Assembly (NCBI GenBank): GCA_023417285.1
Contig: JAEZFR010000114.1
Span: forward strand, 1 to 6,441
Source of the DNA: Bacillota bacterium
Lineage (GTDB): Bacteria > Bacillota > Clostridia > Acetivibrionales > DSM-1351
Length of the DNA stretch: 6,441 bases
Reading direction: 5' to 3'
In this document: positions 1 to 4,663 of the stretch, one piece after another
Position numbering within the stretch: position 1 is the first letter of the stretch
How the letters are laid out: each line of letters begins with the position of its first letter
Notes under the pieces: model-generated
Told to the model about the DNA's origin: nothing
The model's input: only the letters and a program-made list of their open reading frames with translations
Databases searched by the model: none
Position numbers and translations under genes: made by a program

Positions 1-1
1 G

Positions 2-175
2 GTTGACTATCATAACGAAATAGACCGCACCATTCAGCTCAAAGATACTTTTACTGTAGTTTTAACGAAGGATGTGCCCATAACCATCATGCAGCCAACG
101 TTTGGGCCGCCTATTCAGATAACCCTCACGTTACGGGCTGATGCATCAGGGGTATCGGAGGTGTACTGGAAATGA
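2..175 (+). CDS. DUF4320/TadE-like pseudopilin, C-terminal part (5' end outside window)
   Basis: An open frame enters from the left edge and gives the last 57 residues of a protein. The visible part is beta-rich, and the chain ends in an A-S-G-V-S-E-V-Y-W-K tail. From memory, DUF4320 proteins of Bacillota end in a very similar (S)EVYWK tail. They are TadE-like single-pass proteins with an N-terminal membrane helix and an extracellular beta domain, encoded in Tad/Flp pilus or mobile-element secretion clusters. The N-terminal helix that would confirm this is outside the window. The stop codon overlaps the start of the next small gene (ATGA at 172-175), and a TadE/G-like gene and a prepilin peptidase gene follow, which fits a minor pilin or pilus assembly role at the cell surface. 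The family name rests on the C-terminal motif and context only; reading frame and strand are secure. Confidence 0.72.
   Translation, partial: VDYHNEIDRTIQLKDTFTVVLTKDVPITIMQPTFGPPIQITLTLRADASGVSEVYWK
157..163 (+). promoter_or_regulatory. Ribosome binding site GGAGGTG of the 28-aa gene
   Basis: GGAGGTG lies inside the end of the upstream gene and 8 bases before the ATG at 172. This near-ideal Shine-Dalgarno site is the main reason to treat the 28-codon frame as a real gene. Confidence 0.7.
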
Positions 176-258
176 ACAGCATTTCTATAATTCTTTGTGT
201 TGTGATCGTTACTATCGCGTTTTATGTTATGGAGGTGAACAGAAAATGTTCTCATTGA
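172..258 (+). CDS. 28-aa single-pass membrane micro-protein in the Tad locus
   Basis: A 28-codon frame starts at the ATGA overlap with the upstream stop and is served by a strong GGAGGTG at 8 bases spacing. The product has a short polar start (MNS), a continuous hydrophobic stretch from about residue 4 to 20 (ISIILCVVIVTIAFYVM), and a short basic tail ending in Cys-Ser-His. It should therefore be one membrane helix with the positive end inside. The last 13 bases overlap the start of the TadE/G-like gene, whose own ribosome binding site lies within this frame, so translation of the two is probably coupled. Function is unknown. It could be a minor pseudopilin-like subunit, a small membrane adaptor of the pilus machine, or only a leader whose translation delivers ribosomes to the next gene. 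No typical prepilin cleavage site is seen. Confidence 0.62.
   Translation: MNSISIILCVVIVTIAFYVMEVNRKCSH
231..237 (+). promoter_or_regulatory. Ribosome binding site GGAGGTG that fixes the TadE/G-like start at 246
   Basis: GGAGGTG is placed 8 bases before the ATG at 246. The same frame is open further upstream to an ATG at 141, but that stretch overlaps two other genes and encodes an unlikely cysteine-rich leader, so 246 is the supported start. Confidence 0.75.
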
Positions 259-728
259 AGAGGTTCCTTGGCTCTAAAGATGGCAACATGACGTTCTTGT
301 CAATCATACTCTTTACTGTGATCGTTTTTATCGCTTTGGGCGTGTTTACATGGAGCGTGCTTTATACGAATTATTATGGAGCGCAGCAGGCCATGGAGAG
401 AGCAATGAATAGCGCTATTGAAGAATTTTTGAACAGTTATGAGGTCAAAGACGCCGTTGCCCTTGTCAATCCCGAAGCGATGGAAGATTTAATTGCTGAT
501 AATATGATAGACAACGGCTTGACCGCCCAAGGTGACGGATATGAGCTGCTTAAGAACGAGAATGTCGTATACAGTATCACAGGCGTTGAGATATCTGGAA
601 CAGATGAATACGTGACCATTTCAGGCACATTTGAGATGAGCATGCCTTGGGGCATAGCTCAAGGCATCATGTGGAAGACGCCTGTATCGACCACCAGCCG
701 CCTTATGTTCATATCACGGGAAGAATAA
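246..728 (+). CDS. TadE/TadG-like single-pass pilus assembly protein
   Basis: This 160-aa protein has a short basic N-terminus (residues 1-12, MFSLKRFLGSKD), then Gly-Asn and one long hydrophobic helix (about residues 15-40), then a mostly acidic external domain of about 115 residues with beta-strand character toward its C-terminus. This layout, with a basic tip, a Gly before the helix and no other membrane segments, is that of TadE/TadG-type pseudopilins, which are anchored in the membrane and help assemble Flp/Tad pili. No Glu at position +5 of a clear prepilin cleavage site is visible, so whether the neighbouring prepilin peptidase cuts it is open. The start at 246 is chosen for its strong ribosome binding site. 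It overlaps the micro-gene before it by 13 bases and is followed after 10 bases by the peptidase gene, so the three form an operon. Family assignment is from architecture and context, not from a diagnostic motif. Confidence 0.75.
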   Translation: MFSLKRFLGSKDGNMTFLSIILFTVIVFIALGVFTWSVLYTNYYGAQQAMERAMNSAIEEFLNSYEVKDAVALVNPEAMEDLIADNMIDNGLTAQGDGYELLKNENVVYSITGVEISGTDEYVTISGTFEMSMPWGIAQGIMWKTPVSTTSRLMFISREE

Positions 729-738
729 GGAAAAGGAT

Positions 739-1197
739 ATGGCTATGGAAAACATGTTATTCGTAAGCATCATCATGGATGCTTTTTTCTTTTATTCGTT
801 GTTTTGGGCGGCACTGACGGACATTAAGAAAAGGGAAATACCCAACGTGACTGCGATTATTATAGCGGCTCTAGGAGCCGTAGCAGCCGTTCTAAGCGAA
901 TCTGTTATAGAACACCTTCTAGGACTGGCTATTGCCGTTCCTCTCGTTATACCCGGCTTGCTAGGGCATATGGGCGGTGGAGATTACAAGTTGCTTCTAG
1001 GGACAGGATTATACCTTGGACTCACAAAAAGCCTCTTAGCGGTCGTTCTGAGCGTTCCAGCGACAATTTGTGTGGTGGTCTATTTGCTGGCCAAAAAGAA
1101 AACGCTCAAAAACGTCCGCATTCCACTTGCCCCGCTTATTGCTTTTGGGTGCATGGGGAGTGTGATTATAAAGTGGGGGTTACTTGTATGCAATTGA
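739..1197 (+). CDS. A24-family prepilin peptidase, TadV/CpaA type
   Basis: This 152-aa integral membrane aspartyl peptidase should cleave the leader peptide of Flp-type prepilins at the cytoplasmic face of the membrane. Both family hallmarks are present: the first catalytic aspartate (D28) in the motif LTDIKKREIPN and the second (D82) in GGGDYKLL, matching the GxGD signature. About five or six hydrophobic segments fill the rest. The length fits the short TadV/CpaA group, which lacks the N-terminal methyltransferase domain of PilD-type enzymes. The start may be 739 or 745 (MENMLFVS); the AGG-rich stretch at 727-736 could serve either. It belongs with the TadE/G-like and DUF4320-like genes just upstream, its likely substrates or partners. 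Its last 10 bases overlap the next gene, which is much more AT-rich. No catalytic residue is missing, so the enzyme should be active. Confidence 0.93.
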   Translation: MAMENMLFVSIIMDAFFFYSLFWAALTDIKKREIPNVTAIIIAALGAVAAVLSESVIEHLLGLAIAVPLVIPGLLGHMGGGDYKLLLGTGLYLGLTKSLLAVVLSVPATICVVVYLLAKKKTLKNVRIPLAPLIAFGCMGSVIIKWGLLVCN

Positions 1198-1454
1198 ACA
1201 GAATTTACTTAAGAGATTTTAAGCTCGATGGCTATGATCCCTTCTATACACGATCAGTATTTTTCTATATTAAGCAAGTAGGGATTAACTCTGTATCTTC
1301 CTTTGAAGAGATTGAAAGCTTAAAGGCTCAGGTAAAAGAAGCTATGCTTTCAGACTCCTTGATAAGCGATAGAATTGACAAACATATGATTATATCCAGA
1401 TATTTTTCAGAATTGAATATAGCTTTTAGAAGCTTAAATAAAGAGTCGAAATAA
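1188..1454 (+). CDS. Unrecognised 88-aa protein overlapping the peptidase gene
   Basis: The frame starts at the ATG at 1188, which lies inside the end of the prepilin peptidase gene (10-base overlap) and has a G-run (GTGGGGG, 1173-1179) at suitable spacing. The product has no membrane segment. It begins with a tyrosine- and aspartate-rich part (IYLRDF, DGYDPFYTR) followed by mostly helical sequence (about residues 40-88). I do not recognise a family. The frame remains open upstream of 1188 within the peptidase gene, but that part is an out-of-frame reading of conserved peptidase sequence and is not believed. Base composition drops to AT-rich almost exactly at this start, so the gene may belong to inserted cargo that captured the ribosome flow of the Tad operon. 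It could also be the surviving piece of a larger gene. Confidence 0.6.
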   Translation: MQLNRIYLRDFKLDGYDPFYTRSVFFYIKQVGINSVSSFEEIESLKAQVKEAMLSDSLISDRIDKHMIISRYFSELNIAFRSLNKESK

Positions 1455-1489
1455 CCTTGCTAAACTATTAGCTGAGAAGGGAAGTAAAA

Positions 1490-1921
1490 ATGAATACTGG
1501 AAATGAAAGTCTTAAAATCTTAGAAAAACTAGAAAAAGAGTTTATAAAAGACGGATTTGAGACCCTAAAAATAAGGCCAACAGAGGATCATGAACTATTG
1601 GTATGTAAAAACGGAAGAATATATAGCTTTTTTGTGTGGCACGACATTGGTTTTGGTGCAAATAAAATTTACAGACCCATCATGTGTGGATATATGATAT
1701 GGATTGAAAATGAAAAAACAAGTGGCTGTTCTCATGGCTATACGAGGCTGTCACCCAAAAATGATTATGATGAGGTTAAAAAGCTCCTTCCTGAATTAGA
1801 CAAAGATATTGATGACGAGGTAGAAGGTTACAACTATCAATGTAAGTCAAGCGGAGTATTTGAAAATGGTCTAAACAATAAGAATTTATTAAGTTGGCTA
1901 GAGGAAAAAAAGATCAACTAA
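1490..1921 (+). CDS. Unrecognised 143-aa soluble protein
   Basis: The start ATG is preceded by AGAAGGGAAG (1475-1484), a reasonable ribosome binding site. The product is soluble, with a charged helical N-terminus (residues 1-28), a central beta-like part rich in aromatics (SFFVWHDIGFG near residues 46-56, YMIWIEN near 68-74), and an acidic stretch around residues 98-112 (PELDKDIDDEVEGYNY). It contains four cysteines with no zinc-finger spacing. I do not recognise a family. The gene ends convergently with the minus-strand zinc-ribbon gene, with the two coding regions overlapping by 8 bases and no space for a terminator between them. Composition is AT-rich like its neighbours. A small immunity, antitoxin or cargo protein is possible, but nothing in the sequence singles out one role. 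Confidence 0.7.
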   Translation: MNTGNESLKILEKLEKEFIKDGFETLKIRPTEDHELLVCKNGRIYSFFVWHDIGFGANKIYRPIMCGYMIWIENEKTSGCSHGYTRLSPKNDYDEVKKLLPELDKDIDDEVEGYNYQCKSSGVFENGLNNKNLLSWLEEKKIN

Positions 1922-2675
1922 ATTTGTACAAAATGAGCTTTTCTTTATCTATGGAGGTAGAAATGTTATATTGCTTGTCAATTTGCCATTCTGCAAAAAC
2001 AGCTATTGGTTTGTTCTTAAATTTATCTTCTGGCGCAGCATGTAAAAAACAATCAATAATAGAATTAATTGCAAAAGAACAATGTACTTTTGCATGTAAT
2101 GTATGTAGAGTGGTTACATGAGATTTCACATCAAAATAAATAGTTTTTTTGTCTTTGTCAAACCTAATGGTTTCGCCCAAAATCAACCTTAAGCCTTGGA
2201 CCCCAAGATAGTATTTTGAAGATGTTAGATTTCGAGAATCAACAAATATGTCATTAATGGTAAGATCGTCACGGAATTCTGTCGTTGTTTTATTACTGAT
2301 ACAGAACTGTAGCAGTTGCTTTGGAGTGTGTATATTAGTGGACTTTACTTTGCTGATTCCATTATATGGTTTGGGTGAATTTATTGTTGATTCTGTGTTT
2401 TGGCGCACATTATTAAAAATATCATCAATAGTGTGCTTATCTATATGCCCAAATTTGGAATAGTCAATGCTTGAGATTTCGTATGGACAATTAGGAATAT
2501 GAACGGAGTTTTTCGATATACGGGCAAAATGAGTATCAACTACACTACTGTCCTTACCTTTAACATGAAATTCTGCTGTGCATGAAGGGTTAGGGCATTT
2601 ATATATTTCTGTTAAACTTTTCTCAGTAGAGATGTGAACAATTTTTTCTTTGGACGGAGAATAAGCGTAGAACAT
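1914..2675 (-). CDS. Protein with CoiA-like N-terminal zinc ribbon
   Basis: This 253-aa minus-strand protein has an N-terminal block that looks metal-binding: C27 and C32 in YKCPNPSC, H49 in DTHFAR, and H59 with C63 in HIPNCPYE. That order (Cys pair, HFA, then H..C) resembles the zinc ribbon at the front of CoiA-like proteins, in which a nuclease domain usually follows. Here I cannot identify a nuclease motif in the remaining 180 residues. The C-terminal half (about 150-253) has alternating strands, including YFDVKSHVTTLHTLH and AVFAEWQID, and could be a separate small binding domain. The start is supported by GGAG seven bases upstream on the minus strand and a good promoter at 2700-2728. Its 3' end overlaps a convergent plus-strand gene. 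The zinc ribbon is seen directly; the CoiA link is from family knowledge; DNA or RNA binding is inference. Confidence 0.75.
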   Translation of the reverse strand: MFYAYSPSKEKIVHISTEKSLTEIYKCPNPSCTAEFHVKGKDSSVVDTHFARISKNSVHIPNCPYEISSIDYSKFGHIDKHTIDDIFNNVRQNTESTINSPKPYNGISKVKSTNIHTPKQLLQFCISNKTTTEFRDDLTINDIFVDSRNLTSSKYYLGVQGLRLILGETIRFDKDKKTIYFDVKSHVTTLHTLHAKVHCSFAINSIIDCFLHAAPEDKFKNKPIAVFAEWQIDKQYNISTSIDKEKLILYKFS

Positions 2676-2699
2676 AGTTTGTCTCCAGTTTTTAATTTT

Positions 2700-2728
2700 A
2701 GTATACAGATATTAGTAATAAATAACAA
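2700..2728 (-). promoter_or_regulatory. Promoter of the zinc-ribbon gene, minus strand
   Basis: Read on the minus strand, TTGTTA (2728-2723) and TATACT (2705-2700) are separated by exactly 17 bases, close to the vegetative -35/-10 consensus. Transcription would begin near 2693, leaving a leader of about 18 bases that carries the GGAG ribosome binding site of the gene starting at 2675. Confidence 0.68.
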
Positions 2729-2738
2729 TGGTTTATTA
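2716..2738. repeat. Inverted repeat in the divergent intergenic region, possible operator
   Basis: TAATAAA (2716-2722) and TTTATTA (2732-2738) are perfect inverted copies separated by 9 bases. The element covers the -35 hexamer of the minus-strand promoter and lies upstream of the plus-strand gene at 2767, so a protein bound here could affect both. It is short and AT-rich, so chance occurrence is quite possible. Confidence 0.35.
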
Positions 2739-2766
2739 GGTTCGGTACAACACATGGAGGTGTAAA

Positions 2767-3402
2767 ATGGGAAAAGCGATACGAAGATTTGATACCGTGG
2801 ATGAATGGGAGAGCTTTATAAAAGGCGGAGCGGTTCACCTTGATAAAATTGCGGAATTGTGTTTTCCAAAACAAGTCCCTGTTGTCATATCACAATCTTT
2901 ATTTCATCAAATTCGAGTAATGGGTGAATCCTTTGTAATTGTGAAGCTGAAAGAGGACAGCAAAACAGAGATTGTATTAAAAGATAATGCCACAGCTATC
3001 ATTAAACAGGGTAAAGCGACTGCAAAAGGAGAAAGTACGGTTATCCTTTGTGAGAACAGTGCAGCACATCTCACTAACAAAGCGACATGCTATGCCTTTG
3101 ATGAATCGGAGCTGACAGCAGATCAGAGATGCACAGCTTATTTGTACGATGATGCAAGCTGTATTATACGGGGTAAAGCTGTTGCATACCTGGGTGACTA
3201 CACGCATGGACAGTGTGAGGACGATGGGAAGATCATTGATTTTGGCACCACTGGCCAAGTTTCTGCTATTATCCCTGCTACTGATGGTGTTTCGGGGACA
3301 CGAAATATTCAAGCCGGAGGCTGGCTATTAAAAAGAAAATATGAAAAGAATCGAAGGATGACCCAAGGATTAATTAATAAATCGAGAGGTGAATTTTCAT
3401 GA
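2767..3402 (+). CDS. Octapeptide-repeat protein, probable small beta-helix
   Basis: This 211-aa protein starts at an ATG with GGAGGTG (2756-2762) just before it. Residues 1-66 are an ordinary mixed region (IRRFDTVDEWESF, then PKQVPVVISQSLF). Residues 67-146 fall into about ten consecutive 8-residue units, for example ATAIIKQG, KATAKGES, TVILCENS, TCYAFDES, TAYLYDDA, VAYLGDYT, each pairing a short strand of Ala/Val/Ile/Tyr with a polar turn of Asp/Glu/Gly/Asn. Such alanine-rich units (A-x-V/A-x-A-Y-D/G-N) are familiar from phage and mobile-element proteins of Bacillota and suggest a regular solenoid or beta-helix. A basic tail (KRKYEKNRR, then KSRGEFS) ends the protein. No signal peptide or membrane helix is seen, so it is probably cytoplasmic. 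Its stop overlaps the next gene in ATGA fashion, indicating coupled translation. Molecular role unknown. Confidence 0.8.
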   Translation: MGKAIRRFDTVDEWESFIKGGAVHLDKIAELCFPKQVPVVISQSLFHQIRVMGESFVIVKLKEDSKTEIVLKDNATAIIKQGKATAKGESTVILCENSAAHLTNKATCYAFDESELTADQRCTAYLYDDASCIIRGKAVAYLGDYTHGQCEDDGKIIDFGTTGQVSAIIPATDGVSGTRNIQAGGWLLKRKYEKNRRMTQGLINKSRGEFS

Positions 3403-3587
3403 CACAGCAAAAAGTCATGGAAATAATGGGACAACACGGCCTGTATGTAACAGCGCTGACTGATGACGGTCTTATAGGCCTAACTGATCACAAAGGCAAT
3501 GTTTATGATGTGGTGTTATGGGACGGCAATCACGTCATAGAGGACGGCAAAACAAGCATGACACTGCTAGAATGGCTGGGATATTAA
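3399..3587 (+). CDS. Unrecognised 62-aa acidic protein coupled to the repeat protein
   Basis: The ATG sits in the ATGA overlap with the upstream stop and has GAGAGGTG (3384-3391) at 7 bases spacing, so translation is well supported. The product is small, acidic and soluble. It has a helical N-terminus (TQQKVMEIMGQHG), a central stretch of short strands and turns (LTDDGLIGLTDHKGNVYDVVLWDGNHV), and a short C-terminal helix (SMTLLEWLGY). No helix-turn-helix or metal motif is visible. It probably works together with the octapeptide-repeat protein, since the pair is coupled and followed by a long non-coding gap. I do not recognise a family. Confidence 0.72.
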   Translation: MTQQKVMEIMGQHGLYVTALTDDGLIGLTDHKGNVYDVVLWDGNHVIEDGKTSMTLLEWLGY

Positions 3588-3660
3588 TAGCCAACGTAGT
3601 TTTTTTATTTTGCATTTTGTCACCCACTTGACGCGCTGCAACCCGGAGATCCGGAAGAAT

Positions 3661-3821
3661 AGCGAGTACATAGCCGCGTCACTCGTTTTCTTTCTTCAGG
3701 AAGTCTGATCGACGCGCCGGTGTTGTTTCTTTGGGTGACATATCGGTGTCACTCGTTTTCTGTTGGCCAAAATTAATGCCTGGTCCGTTTTTGGGTGACA
3801 TTTCGGTGTCGCCTTTTTTTT
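3661..3821. repeat. Three diverged ~31-bp direct repeats
   Basis: Units at 3661-3691, 3731-3761 and 3791-3821 align base by base, with start-to-start distances of 70 and 60. The second and third share TTTGGGTGACAT.TCGGTGTC with one mismatch (3730-3750 against 3790-3810). The first and second share the exact 14-mer GTCACTCGTTTTCT (3678-3691, 3748-3761). Within the second unit GTGACA and TGTCAC form a perfect 6-bp inverted repeat around a 6-base loop. Such regularly spaced protein-site-like repeats upstream of a serine recombinase could be accessory binding sites of a res region. They also resemble the multiple transposase-binding repeats at ends of some insertion sequences. Which of these holds cannot be decided from sequence alone. 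Confidence 0.7.
3793..3821 (+). terminator. Probable intrinsic terminator after the repeat-protein unit
   Basis: GGTGACA (3794-3800) pairs with TGTCGCC (3807-3813), seven pairs including one G-T, around the loop TTTCGG, and is followed at once by eight T residues (3814-3821). This is a compact rho-independent terminator for plus-strand transcripts. It coincides with the third copy of the direct repeat; copies one and two lack the T run. It would end the unit finishing at 3587 and insulate the recombinase gene. Confidence 0.55.
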
Positions 3822-3916
3822 ATTGCCTAAAACTATGGTTAAAGGTCATTATTTTTATATTCCTGAAAAGGCCGTAAAATGGGGTTGGTTTGGTTGCCAA
3901 AAATATTACTTAAATC

Positions 3917-3951
3917 ATATTACCATTAAGTTATGTTTGTGGTAGTATAGT
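3917..3951 (+). promoter_or_regulatory. Inverted repeat and -10 box before the recombinase gene; possible recombination site
   Basis: ATATTACCA (3917-3925) and TGGTAGTAT (3940-3948) are inverted copies with one mismatch, spaced by 14 bases, giving a 32-bp element. That is the size of a dimer-binding subsite of small serine resolvases, which usually lie just upstream of their own gene and double as operators. ATATTAC also occurs as a direct copy 14 bases earlier (3903-3909). TATAGT at 3946-3951 is an acceptable -10 box inside the right arm, but no good -35 is seen at the right distance. Binding of the recombinase would cover this promoter. The GGGGG ribosome binding site follows at 3955-3959. 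Confidence 0.5.
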
Positions 3952-3966
3952 TATGGGGGTAATATC

Positions 3967-4521
3967 ATGAATATCGTTTATGGCTATGCGCGTGTAAGTA
4001 CAACAAATCAGAAGAATGATCGACAGATCGATGAGCTCAAAGACTATCCTTGTAATGAAATTTTAACTGAAAAGTATACAGGCACCAAGGCTAACCGCCC
4101 GGAGCTGAATAGGTTAAAAGATAAAGTGCGTGAAGGTGATACCGTAGTTGTTGAATCATGGTCACGCCTTGGCCGATCAACAAAAGACCTCATAGAGCTG
4201 GTAGAATGGTTTACTGACCATGGCGTCAACTTGGTATCATTGAAAGAGAATTTCGATACCAACACGCCTCATGGACGCCTTATAATGAAAGTATTTCAAT
4301 CTTTCTCCGAATTTGAGCGGGATCTCATCGTACAGCGTGTAAATGAAGGGCTAAAAAGCGCCCGCGCGCGTGGCCGTGTTGGTGGCCGTCCACCTAAGAA
4401 GCAAAAGGATGTTGATACTGCTTTGAAGCTCTACCATTCAGGTGAATATTCTATAAGTGATGTATGTCGTCTATCGGGTGTTTCTCAGACCACATTATAT
4501 CGCTACTTAAATAAAAGATAA
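3967..4521 (+). CDS. Small serine recombinase, resolvase/invertase family
   Basis: This 184-aa protein is a complete site-specific recombinase that cuts and rejoins DNA through a serine-phosphate intermediate. The N-terminal catalytic domain (about residues 1-135) has YGYARVS with nucleophile S11 and R9, the SRLGRS motif with R67 and R70, and F-E-R-D-L-I with E117 and R118. The following helix (to about 135) is the usual dimer-interface arm, and GRVGGRPPK (136-144) is the minor-groove linker. A helix-turn-helix lies near residues 160-182 (SISDVCRLSGVSQTTLYRYL). Length and order match Tn3-type resolvases and Hin/Pin-type invertases; these two activities cannot be told apart by sequence here. 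ATG at 3967 has GGGGG seven bases ahead. The repeat-rich DNA upstream is the natural place for its target site, and a strong terminator follows the gene. Its base composition is less AT-rich than the genes on its right. Confidence 0.95.
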   Translation: MNIVYGYARVSTTNQKNDRQIDELKDYPCNEILTEKYTGTKANRPELNRLKDKVREGDTVVVESWSRLGRSTKDLIELVEWFTDHGVNLVSLKENFDTNTPHGRLIMKVFQSFSEFERDLIVQRVNEGLKSARARGRVGGRPPKKQKDVDTALKLYHSGEYSISDVCRLSGVSQTTLYRYLNKR

Positions 4522-4571
4522 TGCAGATTTTTGATTGTCCGGAGTTAAGCAGGCATATAGAAGTGATCACT

Positions 4572-4609
4572 AGTCCCTCTGGTATTAGCTGAGGGACTTT
4601 ATTTTTTTT
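4572..4609 (+). terminator. Strong intrinsic terminator after the recombinase gene
   Basis: AGTCCCTC (4572-4579) and GAGGGACT (4591-4598) form a perfect 8-bp stem with an 11-base loop. TTATTTTTTTT follows directly (4599-4609). This isolates the recombinase transcript from the gene at 4664. Confidence 0.9.
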
Positions 4610-4624
4610 GTCTATTGATGTAAT

Positions 4625-4647
4625 ATATATGCATATTGTGCATGTAT
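4625..4647. repeat. Inverted repeat upstream of the two-TM gene, possible operator
   Basis: ATATATGCA (4625-4633) and TGCATGTAT (4639-4647) are inverted with one mismatch around the 5-base centre TATTG; the inner arms ATGCA/TGCAT are perfect. The element lies directly before the AGGAGA ribosome binding site (4651-4656), where a repressor could block transcription. A TATTAT at 4645-4650 could be a -10 box, but no -35 at proper spacing was found. Confidence 0.35.
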
Positions 4648-4663
4648 TATAGGAGAAATATAA

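Larger units (their letters stand above)
3588..3966. other. 379-bp non-coding stretch between the repeat-protein unit and the recombinase
   Basis: No convincing gene lies here. Its first part (about 3630-3720) is locally GC-rich and contains two direct copies of GACGCGC (3630-3636, 3711-3717). TGTCACCCA at 3618-3626 appears inverted as TGGGTGACA at 3732-3740 and 3792-3800. Three longer diverged repeats, a probable terminator and a recombinase-site-like inverted repeat are listed separately. The motif TTGCC(T/A)AAAA recurs at 3823-3832 and 3894-3903. The layout fits a recombination site region or the remains of an insertion element end rather than a simple leader. Confidence 0.7.

Noticed and set aside
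141..245. Upstream extension of the TadE/G-like gene to an ATG at 141
   Set aside because: It would overlap two other coding frames, lacks a ribosome binding site at 141 and gives an odd cysteine- and tyrosine-rich leader. The ATG at 246 has an ideal GGAGGTG.
437..655. Minus-strand open frame inside the TadE/G-like gene
   Set aside because: It is fully contained in a well-supported gene, has no ribosome binding site of note and its protein is of low complexity (Ser/Pro/Thr-rich).
1068..1187. N-terminal extension of the 88-aa gene
   Set aside because: This part is an out-of-frame reading of the conserved prepilin peptidase; the ATG at 1188 with the G-run before it is the sensible start.
1894..2463. 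Plus-strand open frames opposite the zinc-ribbon gene
   Set aside because: They are antisense to a gene with a motif-bearing protein, promoter and ribosome binding site, and show no recognisable features of their own.
2977..3331. Open frames on both strands within the octapeptide-repeat gene
   Set aside because: They overlap the repeat-bearing frame completely; the 8-residue periodicity exists only in the frame starting at 2767.
3573..3609. Terminator right after the 62-aa gene (TGGCT/AGCCA stem, then a T run)
   Set aside because: The stem has only five pairs and an 11-base loop, and six bases separate it from the T run; the hairpin at 3793-3821 is more convincing.
3661..3821. CRISPR-like array
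   Set aside because: There are only three units, they are diverged, spacings differ (60 and 70), and no cas gene is in the window.
4562..4571. Perfect 10-bp palindrome AGTGATCACT before the terminator
   Set aside because: It is short, sits in a transcribed tail after the recombinase gene, and has no second copy in the window; chance is a sufficient explanation.
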